Shown piece by piece: positions 18,225 to 27,971 of a stretch of DNA of 64,000 bases (its first letter is position 1; every line of letters begins with the position of its first letter). A model generated the notes under the pieces. That model saw only the letters and a list, made by a program, of their open reading frames with translations, ran no database searches and was not told where the DNA came from. The translations under genes and the position numbers were made by a program. Source of the DNA: DASUPK01 sp963800285 (GTDB lineage Bacteria; Actinomycetota; Thermoleophilia; Solirubrobacterales; 70-9); contig CAWDAL010000014.1 in assembly GCA_963800285.1 (NCBI GenBank), positions 62,001-126,000 on the forward strand. The letters run 5' to 3'.

Positions 18225-19383
18225 GGATCGCTTTTCTCATTCCCGACCTTGGTATCGGCGGTGGTAACTCCGTCATCCTGGCGCACGCCCGCACGGCCTC
18301 GGCGGCTGGTCACGAGGTGACTATCGCGGTGACCGAAGGTATGCCTGCCGAATTAAACATTCCTGGCATCGAAGGGGCTCGAGTCGTTTCCCTCCTCAGG
18401 CAGCAGATGAGGACTACGACCTAGCGATCGCGTCGTGGTGGCAGGACACCCTATTGCTACCGCAGCTCAGCGCGAGCAGACACGCACGGTTCCTCCAAGG
18501 CATGGAGGATCGCATTTATCACCGCAACGAACCCCAACGCGCCCTGGCACAAGACGCCTATCGAGTTCCGCTTCCCGGCATCACGGTCTCGCACTGGCTC
18601 AGAGAGCAGTTCCACCTTGAATACGGCCGATCGCTTGTCGTCGTGCCCAATGGTCTCGACAAGTCGATATTTCGTCCCGAGGGGCACACTGTTGCGCCCC
18701 GAAGCGACCGTGTTCGTGTCCTCGTTGAGGGACCGCTGGGCGTGTGGCACAAGAACGTCGTTCCCGCCCTCCGACTGGCACGCTCGTTGTCCGACGAAAC
18801 GTGGCTTCTCACCTCTACCGACGTCGGCCCGGTATCGGGCGTCGACCGAGTCTTCTCGTGTCTCCCATCGACCGACACGGCCGCTGTCTATCGATCTTGC
18901 GACATTCTGCTCAAGCTCAGCTTGGTCGAGGGATTCGGCCTGCCGCCCCTCGAGATGTTTCACTGCGGCGGAACGGTGGTGGCGTTCGATGGGCCGGGCA
19001 CCGCCATAACGGAGTACGCCCAACACGGACGTAATGCATTGCTTGCGCCGGCCCCTGACTTCGTGGCCGCCGGGAAGCACCTCGAAGAGCTGCTCAACGA
19101 CCGCGACCTCATGGACAGGATGCAATCAGGAGCCCTCGAGACGGCTCGTGCATGGCCGAGCCAGAGGGAGGCCGGTGACCGGTTTCTGAGAGCGCTCGAA
19201 ACCATGATCGAAACCCAACCGGCCACCGACGCCCGTGTGCTCGGCCGCCTCGAGTCGCTATCGCGCTCACTTGCGTGTACAGCGCCCCAGGCGCTCAGAC
19301 GCCTCCGGGGTCGCCTCGGCAGAGGCCGACTCGTCCGTTCAATCCGTCACAGCATCGAGATACGAACGCCGACCGCCGGGTAA
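18221..19383 (+). pseudogene. Glycosyltransferase family 4, one frameshift
   Basis: TTG 18221 overlaps the epimerase stop (TTGA). The frame gives LRIAFLIPDLGIGGGNSVILAHA, typical of GT-B enzymes. A one-base loss near 18395-18405 moves the reading to DEDYDLAIASWWQDT and onward through ITVSHWLREQF, VVVPNGLDKSIF, the nucleotide-binding region, and LVEGFGLPPLEMFHCGGTVVAFDGPGT. The last carries the conserved E-x7-E-like motif of GT4. About 387 residues after repair, normal for the family. It would add a sugar to the repeat unit in the cytoplasm. Confidence 0.75.
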
Positions 19384-19558
19384 CCCGCTCCCTGTCGTGA
19401 CCGGGCGCCCGTCCGTTACAACGAGCCTGCACTCAGATTCACCGTCGGGCGGCTGAGGGGTGCAGCCGCAGAAGAGCCGACTGGGCCGGAACGTTCTCTT
19501 CACACAGGTTGTTTCAGCCACCGGACGGTGGCACGTCACTGCGTTGCTAGGAGGCTCT

Positions 19559-19663
19559 TTGCGCGTTCTCGTCACCGGTCATAACGGCCACATCGGCTCG
19601 CTGCTGGTTCCCATACCAAAGCGGGCCGGCCACGTCCGAGGGTGGCCCGGTCTCCGCGCCTGA
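19559..19663 (+). pseudogene. 5' remnant of a second epimerase gene
   Basis: Thirty-odd codons begin with a TTG after TAGGAGG and read LRVLVTGHNGHIGSLLV, nearly the same as the first residues of the broken epimerase at 16584. The homology then stops and the frame ends at 19663. The ribosome-binding site and start are conserved too, so this looks like the stump of a duplicated gene. Confidence 0.6.
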
Positions 19664-21204
19664 TGATCGGCCTGAAGTCCGGGTCCCCACCGGATAGTCA
19701 GCGTGCCCTGGTTGCGCAGCCGGTGCCAGACGTGGCGCCGCACGATATCGGGCGCTCGCTCAAGCGCGGCGCCATCTGGGCGATCGGCTCGCAGGTCGCG
19801 ATCCAGTCCGTCCGGCTCGTCGGAGTGGTCGTCCTCGCCCGGCTGCTGACACCCGACGACTACGGCCTGGCGGCTCTTGCAATCACGCTCGCATCATTTT
19901 CGATGACTCTCGGCGATTTCGGGTTCGGCACCGCGCTCGTTCAAGCCAGGACTGCATCCCAGCGCTGGGCGTCGACCGCGTGCTGGTGCGCCCTTGGAGC
20001 GGGGGCGATCGGGTCGGGCTTCGTTGCTTTGGCCGCCTACCCCGCCGCGCTGGCTCTCGGCGAGCCCAGGGTGGCCCCCCTTCTGATCGCGGGTGGGCTG
20101 ACCTTGCTCCTCGTCGCCGCCGGTTCCGCCAGCAACGCGCTTCTGACAAGGTCGATGAGCTTCGGCGTGATCCAGGGCGCCAGCGTGTCCGCGTCGATGA
20201 TCGCAATGGTCTGCGCGGTCGCCGCCGCTTCCATCGGCGCTGGAGCCTGGGCTCTTGTGCTTCAGCAGCTGGTCCTTGCCTCAGCCATGTCCGCATTCTT
20301 CGTCGTAGCCGCGCGCTGGCGCCCGTCCCTCGAGTTCTCGCAGACCGCCTTCCGCTCTCTCGCTAAGTTCGCCATGCCGTTCACCGGTGCGGCCGTTCTC
20401 TTCGCGTTCCAGGCGCTCATCGCCGCCGTACTGGTCGGAGATCTCGTCGGGATTCACGCGCTCGGGATCTGGAATTTCTCCATGGCGATCGTGGTCCTTC
20501 CCGGACTACTGCTCTCAGCTCCGCTGGCACGGGTGATCTATGCAGCGTTCGCACGGATCCGTGACGATCGGGAGCGCATCGCGGAGGTCTGGTTGAACGG
20601 GTTGATGCTGGTGGGTGGCGTGGTGCTCCCTGCCCTTGTTCTCTTGATCGCGATTGCGCCGGATATGATCCCCCTAGCCTTCGGTGCGCAATGGGTTCCG
20701 GCTGTTCGTGTCGTCCAGATTCTGGCTGTGTTTTTCATGTCCCGAGCGCTTCAAACGTGGAACAGCTCGGTCCTGGATGCAGCCGGCAAGCCACACATAG
20801 GCATGATCCTCAACGCATGTGTGCTGATTGCCCTACCGCCCAGCATCTGGTTTGGGAGCGCGTACGGGGTCGAGGGCGTCGCCGTTGCCTACAGTCTCGC
20901 TGCGCTGATCTGTGGCGAGATCCCATCGTTCCTGCTCACGACGCGTGAGCTTTCGTTGAAGCCACTGCACGTGCTCGGACGCCTGCGGGAGATCGCGATC
21001 TCCTCCGCCACGGCGGGCATTGCCGTCGTGTTCGTGCGCCAGGCTCTGCAGGGGGGGGCCGTCGGACTCGAGCCTCGCGTGGCGCTCTCGATTGCTGTCG
21101 GGGCCGTCGTCTACGTATCCGTTCTGTTCCTGATCGCGCCAACTACCGCGCGCCAGCTTCTCGCGATGGTTCGTGGACTCGGACCAGCACTGCGACCAAA
21201 CTGA
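19642..21204 (+). CDS. Polysaccharide flippase (Wzx/MATE-like)
   Basis: A 520-residue polytopic protein with about 12-14 membrane segments. GAIWAIGSQVAIQSVRLVGVVVLARLLTPDDYGLAALA is in the first part (two segments read), and LGDFGFGTALVQ and FGAQWVPAVRVVQILAVFFMSRALQTW are typical of the MOP-superfamily oligosaccharide exporters. It would flip the lipid-linked repeat unit across the membrane for the Wzy-type polymerase at 8947-10347. The start is uncertain: GTG 19642 overlaps the epimerase remnant, and ATG 19663 is also possible. It is complete and unbroken, unlike the four genes upstream. Confidence 0.85.
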   Translation: MARSPRLMIGLKSGSPPDSQRALVAQPVPDVAPHDIGRSLKRGAIWAIGSQVAIQSVRLVGVVVLARLLTPDDYGLAALAITLASFSMTLGDFGFGTALVQARTASQRWASTACWCALGAGAIGSGFVALAAYPAALALGEPRVAPLLIAGGLTLLLVAAGSASNALLTRSMSFGVIQGASVSASMIAMVCAVAAASIGAGAWALVLQQLVLASAMSAFFVVAARWRPSLEFSQTAFRSLAKFAMPFTGAAVLFAFQALIAAVLVGDLVGIHALGIWNFSMAIVVLPGLLLSAPLARVIYAAFARIRDDRERIAEVWLNGLMLVGGVVLPALVLLIAIAPDMIPLAFGAQWVPAVRVVQILAVFFMSRALQTWNSSVLDAAGKPHIGMILNACVLIALPPSIWFGSAYGVEGVAVAYSLAALICGEIPSFLLTTRELSLKPLHVLGRLREIAISSATAGIAVVFVRQALQGGAVGLEPRVALSIAVGAVVYVSVLFLIAPTTARQLLAMVRGLGPALRPN

Positions 21205-21222
21205 TCGCGGCAGTGCGCGTGC

Positions 21223-22266
21223 CTATCCACGGTGCGCTGTTGCGGATCGCAGTCGTCGCACGCCGTCGCGGACTCGGCGACCCCCGAGCTGGCCCATGAC
21301 GAAGCGCCCGGTCCGCGGATCCAGCCACAGGCCACGATCCCGCCGGATCTCCCTGGCGAGCGCCTTGAAGATCGCCCTTTGACCATCGCCTGTATTGGCG
21401 CGCATTGAAAGGCACGCGAGCACGTCGCGTCGATACATTTTCTCGGCGATCCGGGCCAATCGTCCTGCCTCGACCTCAGTAAGGTCGGCCTCAGCGAGGA
21501 ACCTCCGCCTTCGCTCATAGAGCATGTCGGGCAACGAGCGGGAGCCCCGAAACCCGTTGGCCGTGAACGAGCCGAGCGAAGCCGACGAAGCCTCCACGTG
21601 AGCCGTGATGATGGCCAAGGGCAGATTGAGATAGGCGAAGTCCCACTCGGTCGCGATGCGCATCAGGAGCGGAATATCGTCGATGGTGCCGTCTTCCGGG
21701 CGCAGCCCTCCTCCGCCGACCAGAGCCTCCCTGCGGAAGGTGGCCGAAGGGAAACACACCGTCCACCCGGACTTCATGCTCCGCTCGAGGAACTGCACTC
21801 CGGATTCGACCGCGATCGGATCTTGCGTGTCGACAAGACGGTGGTGCGGGACCAACGTGTTGGCATGGATGTCGACGATCACGCACCCGGTGTGGGCCAC
21901 GCCTACAGTCGGCCAACGGTTGAGCACCTCGACCGTATGGGAAAGATGCTCAGGATGAAGCTGATCATCGTCTCCGAGCAGCACCATGAACTCAGTCTCG
22001 GCAAGCTCGATCAATCGGTTGGTATTCGCGGCCCTGCCGATGTTGTGCTTAAGCGGGCGATAGACGACCCTCGGATCACGAAAGGAGGACACGACGGCGG
22101 CGGTGTCATCGTCCGATGCGTTGTCGGACACCACCAAGGTGAAACGGTGGTAGCTCTGGCGCAAAACGCTCGCGATGGACCTTTCCAGCAGCCGCGACCT
22201 GTTGTAGGTGGGGATGCCGACGGTGACATCGACGTCTGCTCCGCTCGACGCCGCGTTGGTGATCAT
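21223..22266 (-). CDS. Glycosyltransferase family 2
   Basis: A 347-residue enzyme with VGIPTYNRSRLLERSIASVL, VVSDNASDDDTAAVV and VLLGDDDQLHPEHL, where DDD serves as the metal-binding DxD. TIDDIPLLMRIATEWDFAYLNLPLAIITAH is in the acceptor half. It would transfer one sugar of the repeat unit. It converges with the flippase gene and lies 27 bases downstream of the Cys-rich two-module gene on the same strand, so the two may be co-transcribed. Confidence 0.84.
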   Translation of the reverse strand: MITNAASSGADVDVTVGIPTYNRSRLLERSIASVLRQSYHRFTLVVSDNASDDDTAAVVSSFRDPRVVYRPLKHNIGRAANTNRLIELAETEFMVLLGDDDQLHPEHLSHTVEVLNRWPTVGVAHTGCVIVDIHANTLVPHHRLVDTQDPIAVESGVQFLERSMKSGWTVCFPSATFRREALVGGGGLRPEDGTIDDIPLLMRIATEWDFAYLNLPLAIITAHVEASSASLGSFTANGFRGSRSLPDMLYERRRRFLAEADLTEVEAGRLARIAEKMYRRDVLACLSMRANTGDGQRAIFKALAREIRRDRGLWLDPRTGRFVMGQLGGRRVRDGVRRLRSATAHRG

Positions 22267-22293
22267 GGATCGCGGAAGCGGAAGACCATGGGG

Positions 22294-23316
22294 TCAGGGC
22301 GCCAATGGCTGGGTGCTTTCGGCAGCCGACCCGCTGGAGGGCAGAGGATCGGCATCCTCCACTCTGCGGAGCCACGCTTCTCGCCAATAGGGGTAGATCT
22401 CCCGTGGACAGAACCAGCGCCCGGCGCTGCACTCTCCGCTGCATACGACGCCGTCCAGTATCAGGCAATCACTCGCTATCTCGATCATCTGACCGGTGCG
22501 CTCGTCGATGATTCGCTCCACGCGGTCCTTGACCCGGTAGCGGCCCCCACAGTACGGGACCATCTCCCAGTCGAACCACAATCCACGGGTCCGTCCGTTC
22601 TCATCGATGGTCGGTGCAATCTCCTCGGGTGACCGCACCTCCACCGTGTCGCCGGACTGCAGATCGAGCTCACCCGGCGTCTGAGCGCGAACACCGTCGT
22701 ACCGCAGTGGCCGGTAACCCCCAAGCCGGAGCCGGTGCCGGACCGCGGTGCTGATGGCGCGCAGGGCTACGCGAAGGAGCCGTAGAAACCCTACGTTCCC
22801 GGAGGTGAGCTCCCGTAGGTACTGTCGTATGTCGCGGCTGCTCAAGGGCTCGGTCGCGCGCATGGCCTCGGTTGCCTGGCATCGGTACGACTCCACGGGA
22901 GCACCGTTGTCGCCAGGCACTGCAACCGTCGCGTCGCGCACGAGCTGTTCGAGTTCGGCGAGAGCATCTCCGTCGCGAGCCTCGCACTCGTTGCTGAGAT
23001 CGACGGAACGAAGCCACTCTTCCTTCCAGTAGAGCCGGCACCCGGCCTGGCAGCCTCCGTGAGCCGAGCCGTCGCAGCGCAGGTCATCGAGCAGAACCGT
23101 GTCACGCATCCTGAGGCTCCTTGCGGGGCCACCGCTCACCGTGTCGCAGATCTTCTCGACGCGACGCGTGACGGTGAACCGCTTGCCCGCGTACTGCAGC
23201 ATTTCGGGCATGAACGGCATCGACTCAATCGATGCCTCACTGTCCAGCGTCGCCAGGATCTCAGCGGGCGCTCGCACCTCCACGACGTCTCCCGGCTTCA
23301 ACCTCCGATCGCCCAC
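22294..23316 (-). CDS. Cys-rich protein made of two copies of an unassigned module
   Basis: I do not recognise a named family. The 340-residue protein holds two versions of one module: about residues 6-107 and 217-318. Each begins LKPGD-VVEVRAPAEI / LQSGD-TVEVRSPEEI, has MPEMLQYAGKRFTVT / WEMVPYCGGRYRVKD, then a Cys cluster, and ends YWKEEWLR / YWREAWLR. Cys57, 81, 89 and 93 (with His87) belong to the first; Cys256, 284, 292, 296 and 303 to the second. The spacing suggests metal binding (inference). A helical linker (160-195) joins them. No signal peptide or membrane segment is evident. Start GTG 23316. Fragments of a second copy of this gene lie at 27690-27842 and perhaps 24042-24071. Confidence 0.78.
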   Translation of the reverse strand: MGDRRLKPGDVVEVRAPAEILATLDSEASIESMPFMPEMLQYAGKRFTVTRRVEKICDTVSGGPARSLRMRDTVLLDDLRCDGSAHGGCQAGCRLYWKEEWLRSVDLSNECEARDGDALAELEQLVRDATVAVPGDNGAPVESYRCQATEAMRATEPLSSRDIRQYLRELTSGNVGFLRLLRVALRAISTAVRHRLRLGGYRPLRYDGVRAQTPGELDLQSGDTVEVRSPEEIAPTIDENGRTRGLWFDWEMVPYCGGRYRVKDRVERIIDERTGQMIEIASDCLILDGVVCSGECSAGRWFCPREIYPYWREAWLRRVEDADPLPSSGSAAESTQPLAP

Positions 23317-23465
23317 GTTCGGATAACTCCTTGGTCCTTATGACGCGCAGGTGACACGGTCGCGGAGGGGCACGGCGGTCGCCAGCGCACCGGAGCCGCG
23401 CTCCGGTGCAGTCGATGGCGGCACTTACGGTCATCCAGCAAAGCGTTCAGATAGATCGTCCGCAT
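23298..23465 (-). CDS. Possible 55-aa peptide upstream of the Cys-rich gene
   Basis: ATG 23465 follows GAAAGGAACAACAG and the frame runs into the first 19 bases of the Cys-rich gene. The peptide (MRTIYLNALLDDRKCRHRLH...) has an ordinary N-terminus and a Pro/Arg-rich rest. It could be a leader peptide or chance. The ribosome-binding site and overlap are the only support. Confidence 0.25.
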   Translation of the reverse strand: MRTIYLNALLDDRKCRHRLHRSAAPVRWRPPCPSATVSPARHKDQGVIRTWAIGG

Positions 23466-23520
23466 CTGTTGTTCCTTTCGCCCGGGGCAAGCCGACCCAT
23501 GACTAGGTCGCCTCATTTAT

Positions 23521-23755
23521 CTAACGATCGGGAGCGTCCAGTCTTCCGGTCCTGATCGGCTGCTTCGGCGCGTGCGACATACGAAGTGGTCGGCCGGGCC
23601 GCCGAAGCGGCTGGACGAGCGGAGTTGCTTCGACGAACTCGAGCGAAGCTGGCGACCCGGAGCGGCGTGCGATCTCGATCAAGCTGGAGCGGCCATCACT
23701 CTGGTTCAGTGCCAAAGCAATGGCGCTCGTGCGCGAGCTCGCGACCCGCGACGCG
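23521..23755 (-). pseudogene. Remnant of DUF4910 gene, C-terminal end
   Basis: On the minus strand a decayed stretch reads ALALNQSDGRSSLIEIARRSG, matching the intact DUF4910 protein's LLWVLNQSDGASSLLDIAARSG. The DNA aligns over roughly 230 bases with 27972-28200, down to the stop region (GGGAGCG-TCC). The reading frame is broken downstream of the match. Confidence 0.7.
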
Positions 23756-23940
23756 GTGGGGGATCCCAGACCTGACATGGAGCGCTGCCGTCCTTGTGCA
23801 GGGTCCCCAGCCACTGCTGGTCCGTCAGCGTGTCATCGGGCCCAGAATCCTCGTGCCGCTGCGCGAACACCTGTCCGGTCGGCATCAGCCTCCGCAGCGG
23901 CCCTCGACGAGGTCCTCGCCTGTTCGTTGAAGCAGGTAAG
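23756..23940 (-). pseudogene. Remnant of glucose-1-phosphate cytidylyltransferase gene, 3' end
   Basis: Minus-strand translation gives VFAQRHEDSG and QQWLGTLHKDGSAPCQVWD, matching VLAQRHEGFW and KQWLETLHESGDAPWQVWD in the intact enzyme at 30696-31514. The DNA aligns with about 30745-30915. It abuts the DUF4910 remnant directly, so the two genes that normally lie between them (PIG-L and SDR) are deleted. Confidence 0.72.
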
Positions 23941-24041
23941 GACGACCCTGACGGGAGGTCAGCTGGCTGGCTCATCGCGCTATCAACGCCGCGACGTCGG
24001 CTGCCAGCGGGGGCGGCAAATCGCTTGCCGATATCGGCTGC

Positions 24042-24071
24042 GTCACCGCATCCTGAGGCTCCTTGGGGGCC
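24042..24071 (-). repeat. 30-bp copy of a piece of the Cys-rich gene
   Basis: Aligns with 23101-23130 inside the Cys-rich gene with two one-base gaps. The longest exact run is GCATCCTGAGGCTCCTTG. It lies just upstream (minus-strand sense) of the cytidylyltransferase remnant. Confidence 0.5.
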
Positions 24072-24289
24072 TTCATTGATCCAACCAATAGCAAGACAGA
24101 GCCGATCCGTTTGGCGGCTTGCGAAGCCGGAGTTGAACCGGCCGGCCGATTGAGCCGCGTTCACGACCAGCTGCGGCAGGACAGCTTGCAACTGGTCCGG
24201 GATGCCGCCTATGCCTCCGTGCTGTCCCACTCAGCGCTTGCAGCGTATCGCTGTCGCTGCCCTCGTACCTACCCTTGACACGGACGGTG

Positions 24290-24311
24290 ATGCGGCTGAG
24301 AGGAGTCGAAC
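24290..24311 (-). repeat. 22-bp exact copy of the tRNA-Leu 3' end (att-like)
   Basis: The complement of 24290-24311 is identical to 51232-51253, the T-loop, acceptor strand and one following base of tRNA-Leu(GAG). Similarity continues more weakly (about 18 of 22) into the variable arm. It is not a functional tRNA because the T stem no longer pairs. It is in opposite orientation to the intact gene. The pattern resembles an attachment-site core. The remaining parts of 23941-24675 hold no gene I can support. Confidence 0.65.
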
Positions 24312-24675
24312 GGCCACGACCCGTGAGGCTGAGATCTGCTTCAGCGTACGACCGTGCATTCACAGCGCTAGACCGGAAGTGCGAGGCGACGAAAGCACGG
24401 CGAGCCGGGGATGCGACCGTGGAAGTCCGCCGCACGCCGCATCGTTAGATAGGCGGGATCTGGCCAAGCCCAACGTAAACTCCGGCGACCTGTCGAATGT
24501 CCAAGCGCACGGCTGTACACGCCCGCAGCGCCCGGCTAGGGCGCGAAATAGCCCGGGATACCGCCAATCGTCCGTTTTCCTCATTCACCGGAGGCAAGAG
24601 CTCCGACTTGATGGGAGCTGCTGGGTGATGGCTCTGTCCGAACGAGTGCCGATCTCGGTCGTTGATCGGAGGGTC

Positions 24676-26066
24676 ATGAGGCTGCGGACGCGAGCTACCT
24701 TCGCGCTGGCGGGCGCGGGTGGGATCCTTGTGGTCGCCGGATGTGGCGCCGCCCCAAATCCCGCCGGCGTAGAGACGGCCCCGCCCGTCAGATCGACCGC
24801 GGCGCACGATGCGACCTTTCCTCTCGCGATCTCCCCCAACCGCCGGTACCTGGTCGATCACCGCAAGCACCCATTCTTGATCGTCGGCGATTCTCCGCAG
24901 GCCCTGTTCGTCAACGTCTCCGTCAAGCAGGCCAAAAACTTCCTGGTCGACCGCAAGGCCGCGGGCTTCAACACTGTGTGGGTAAACCTTCTCTGTAAGA
25001 GCTACACGGGCGGTCGGCCGGACGGCAGCACGTATGACGGGATCCGTCCGTTCAGACGGGAGGATGATCTCTCGACACCGAACGAGGCTTACTTCGCCCG
25101 CGCCGACGCGATGATTCGCCTCGCGGCCAGGCAGGGGATGGCCGTGTTCCTCGATCCGATCGAGACAGGGGGCTGGCTGAGCGTCCTGCGCGACAATGGG
25201 TTGGCGAAGGCGTACGCCTTTGGTCGGTACCTCGGATTGCGCTACAGGAAGTTCCCCAACATCGTCTGGATGAGCGGCAACGATTTCCAAACCTGGCGGA
25301 CTCCATCCGACGATGCGCTCGCCCTCGCGGTCGCGCGCGGCATCAAAGCCACCGATCCAAATCATCTGCAGACCGCCGAGTTGAACTTCTCGACAGCGGC
25401 TCCCTGGACGACACCAATTGGAAGGGCCTGATCTCACTCGATGCCGCCTACACCTATTTTCCGACCTACGCACGCGTATTGAAGGAGTATCGCCGTGAGG
25501 ATTTCCTGCCCGTCTTCATGGTCGAGGCGAACTACGAGGGTGAGCACGACTACAGGGGACCAAGGACGCTGCGGCGCCAGGAGTACTGGACCCTGTTGAG
25601 CGGGGCCGCTGGGCAGTTCTACGGAAACAAGTACACATGGCAGTTCCTGAAGGGGTGGCAGGGGCGCCTCGACACCTTGGGCTCGCGGCAAATGACTTAC
25701 GCGACCAACCTCTTCGCGCGGCGTCGCTGGTTCGACCTGGTGCCCGATGACGACCATCTCGTGGTCGTCTCGGGGTACGGCTCGTACTCGGCAACCGGCA
25801 GCGTCCAGGACAGCAACTACGTAACGGCCGCGCGTACCCCCGACGGCAGGCTGGTCATGGCATACGTTCCCGAAGGGCAGACAATCGGTGTGGACATGAG
25901 CAAGCTCGCGGCGCGCGTCCGGGCCCGCTGGTACGACCCCACCAACGGGACCTACCGGCGCGTCCTGGGCTCACCGTTCGGCAACGCCGGCACCCGTAGG
26001 TTCTCGCCTCCCGGGGAGAACGGCGGCGGGGACCCGGACTGGGTCCTGGTGCTGACGGCTGCCTGA
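24676..26066 (+). pseudogene. Secreted DUF4038 (apiosidase-like) glycoside hydrolase, one frameshift
   Basis: ATG 24676 follows GGAGGG closely. Residues 7-22 are a hydrophobic signal ending in a lipobox with Cys23 (VVAGC). Then come DHRKHPFLIVGDSPQALFVN, FNTVWVNLLCKSYTG, AVFLDPIETGGWL and FPNIVWMSGNDF, the usual blocks of the DUF4038 TIM-barrel. A one-base loss near 25395 shifts the reading to SLDDTNWKGLI, then VFMVEANYEGEHDY and LTLRRQEYW-like text (LRRQEYWTLLSGAAGQFYGN). A C-terminal beta domain follows (VVVSGYGSY, VRARWYDPTNGTY), like the collagen-binding-type domain usually attached. It would cleave or trim polysaccharide outside the cell. An upstream ATG at 24628 is also open. Confidence 0.75.
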
Positions 26067-26277
26067 GTCGTCTCAAAAGCCGATCGTGGACCTGAGCGCC
26101 CGCAAGCGCCTCGGTTTCGGCTCCGTTCGCTCCGTACGCCCCTATCGAGGCTCGAGTCGGTCTCCCCCGTCCCGACCTCAGTCATCAACGTGGAACGCGG
26201 CAACAGGACGTCGCGCTCGTGAGCTCGATGCACAAACCTCAGTGACGGCGATGCCGACGCCCTTCGCTGCGAACGCC

Positions 26278-27474
26278 CTAGTTGCCTCCATGCCCGCGTG
26301 CCGTGGCAACCTCCGGAGGAGGGACCGTGGGCCCACCCCGGCGCGGCAGGATCATCTGGATGCCTGGGATCTCTCGGAGAGCGCGCACGCCGCGATGCCG
26401 GAGGAAGGGTGCTTCGAAGAGCAGATGGAATCCGTAACAAAGCACCAGCACCAGCGGCAACCCGACCACCAGCAGCAAGCCGAACTTTGCCAGCGCGGGG
26501 ATGCCAAGGGGGTCGATCAGGTACTGGTTGAGCACACGAGGATTGGACCGTGCAGCAGGTAAATGCTGTACGAGAAGAGTCCCAGGCGCAACATCTTGCG
26601 GGAGGTCAGCGGGCGGCGGGCCGCACCGACCCCACCTGTGAAAAGCAGATAGATCGCGCACGCGCGAAGAGACCGAAGACGAGGTCCACGTAGAAGAAGT
26701 GGGCGACCATCCATTCGGAGCCGTGGAGAATCGCGCTGGCGACGACAGCTAGGAGGGCGGCCAGGCCGAGTGCGCCTAGCCAGCGCGACAGCTTGGCGTT
26801 CTCTCCGGCAGTGCCGAGCCTGACGGCGAGGACACCGAGCGCGAAGAGCGCAAGGAACTGGGGCGTAAGCTCGTCGAGCTTGTTGAAGGGTGTGCCGATC
26901 CCCGCGACGATGTGAGCGATCAGAACCGCCACGATCGTCAATGTGACCGCAGCCTTGAGGCTCCACTTTATTCCTACCCACAAGATGAGCGGGAAGACGA
27001 AGTAGATCTGCCACTCGACTGCAATGGACCAGAACGCGCCGTTGGGCGTCTGGCTGCCAACGACGTCCTGCAGGAGAAGGCCATGGACGGCCAGCGCCTT
27101 CGAGACCTCTATCGTCCCGAGATCAGGGCGCAGCAGGTAAGCGGTGATCAGCGTCGAGATGATCAGCGCGGCCCAATACGCTGGCAAGATCCGCCAGGCT
27201 CGCCGGCGGACGAAGCGGGAAACGCCCCCTCGCAGCTGTCCGTTGTCACGCATCGGCGCGAGCGCAAGCGAGAAGCCGGAGACGACAATGAAGACGGCGA
27301 CAGCGAGGTGCCCATACAGCAGCCATCCCAGCCACCACGGCCCGCCGTTATGCGGAAAGTCTGGCCAGGTCGCCAGCCACGCATGGTGAAGGACGACGAA
27401 CATCGCTGCCGCGCCGCGGAGTCCGTCGAGCCAGACGACTCGATCCTGGTCGCCGCGAGGCCGACGGCGGCCAT
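26278..27474 (-). pseudogene. Acyltransferase 3 family O-acetylase (OafA-like), three frameshifts
   Basis: The core reads MFVVLHHAWLATWPDFP, FIVVSGFSLALAP, FVRRRAWRILPAYWAAL and FWSIAVEWQIYFVFPLIL, the hallmark of membrane acyltransferase 3 proteins, with about ten membrane segments. Upstream of 27403 VVWLDGLRGAAA continues the family N-terminus; joining it to an ATG at 27474 needs one shift near 27435. C-terminal pieces (MLRLGLFSYSIYLLHGPILV, then FEAPFLRHRG) lie in two other frames after shifts near 26655 and 26540. It would acetylate sugars of the polysaccharide. The gap 26067-26277 holds nothing clear. Confidence 0.72.
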
Positions 27475-27689
27475 GCGTATGTGCTGGGCTTCGTCAGCGG
27501 CCTGGAGCGCTGTCGCTGCTGGTGCGCCCTTGCTGTTAAGGATGTTCCAGCCACGTCCCGCCCGCACAGCGGCCGACCCCTTGTGTGGCAGGACCGTGGA
27601 GATCGGCGTCCCGAACGCACGCTTCAAGGGGGACCGAAGTTTGGAAGCGCGGAGTCAGGGGCCGGAGAGGCCGCGGCCACCAAACCATC

Positions 27690-27842
27690 ACGGAGGCGCA
27701 AGACGGTGAACCGCTTGCCCGTCTAGCGCAGCACCTAAGGACATGGACAGCGCCGGGAAGCGACCCGTCCTAGTCCAGCGTGGCCATGATCTCGGCCGCC
27801 GCGCGGTCCTCGACTATGTCTCCCGGCTTCAACGTCGGACCG
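27690..27842 (-). pseudogene. Remnant of the Cys-rich two-module gene, 5' end
   Basis: The plus strand at 27703-27721 equals 23171-23189 exactly (19 bases), and similarity continues to the CTCCCGGCTTCAAC at about 27831. On the minus strand this is the start of the gene (LKPGDIVEDRAAAEIMATLD), followed by stops. It lies just downstream of the intact DUF4910 gene, the same position its intact homologue has relative to the DUF4910 remnant. 27475-27689 and 27843-27971 show no other gene. Confidence 0.72.
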
Positions 27843-27971
27843 GCCGGCTGAAAGCGCGAACGTCCGGGGAGCGCAACCAGCCTTGCGCATGTATCCCGCG
27901 TGACCGCTGGTTTGACGCCCGCGAAAAGTCAACTCGATGCCGTTCTCGTGCGTCCATCTGGGTTGATTGCC

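Noticed and set aside
23317..24675. Insertion sequence or transposase as cause of the scrambled region
   Set aside because: No transposase-like protein or terminal inverted repeats were found; the pieces are explained as remnants of neighbouring genes.
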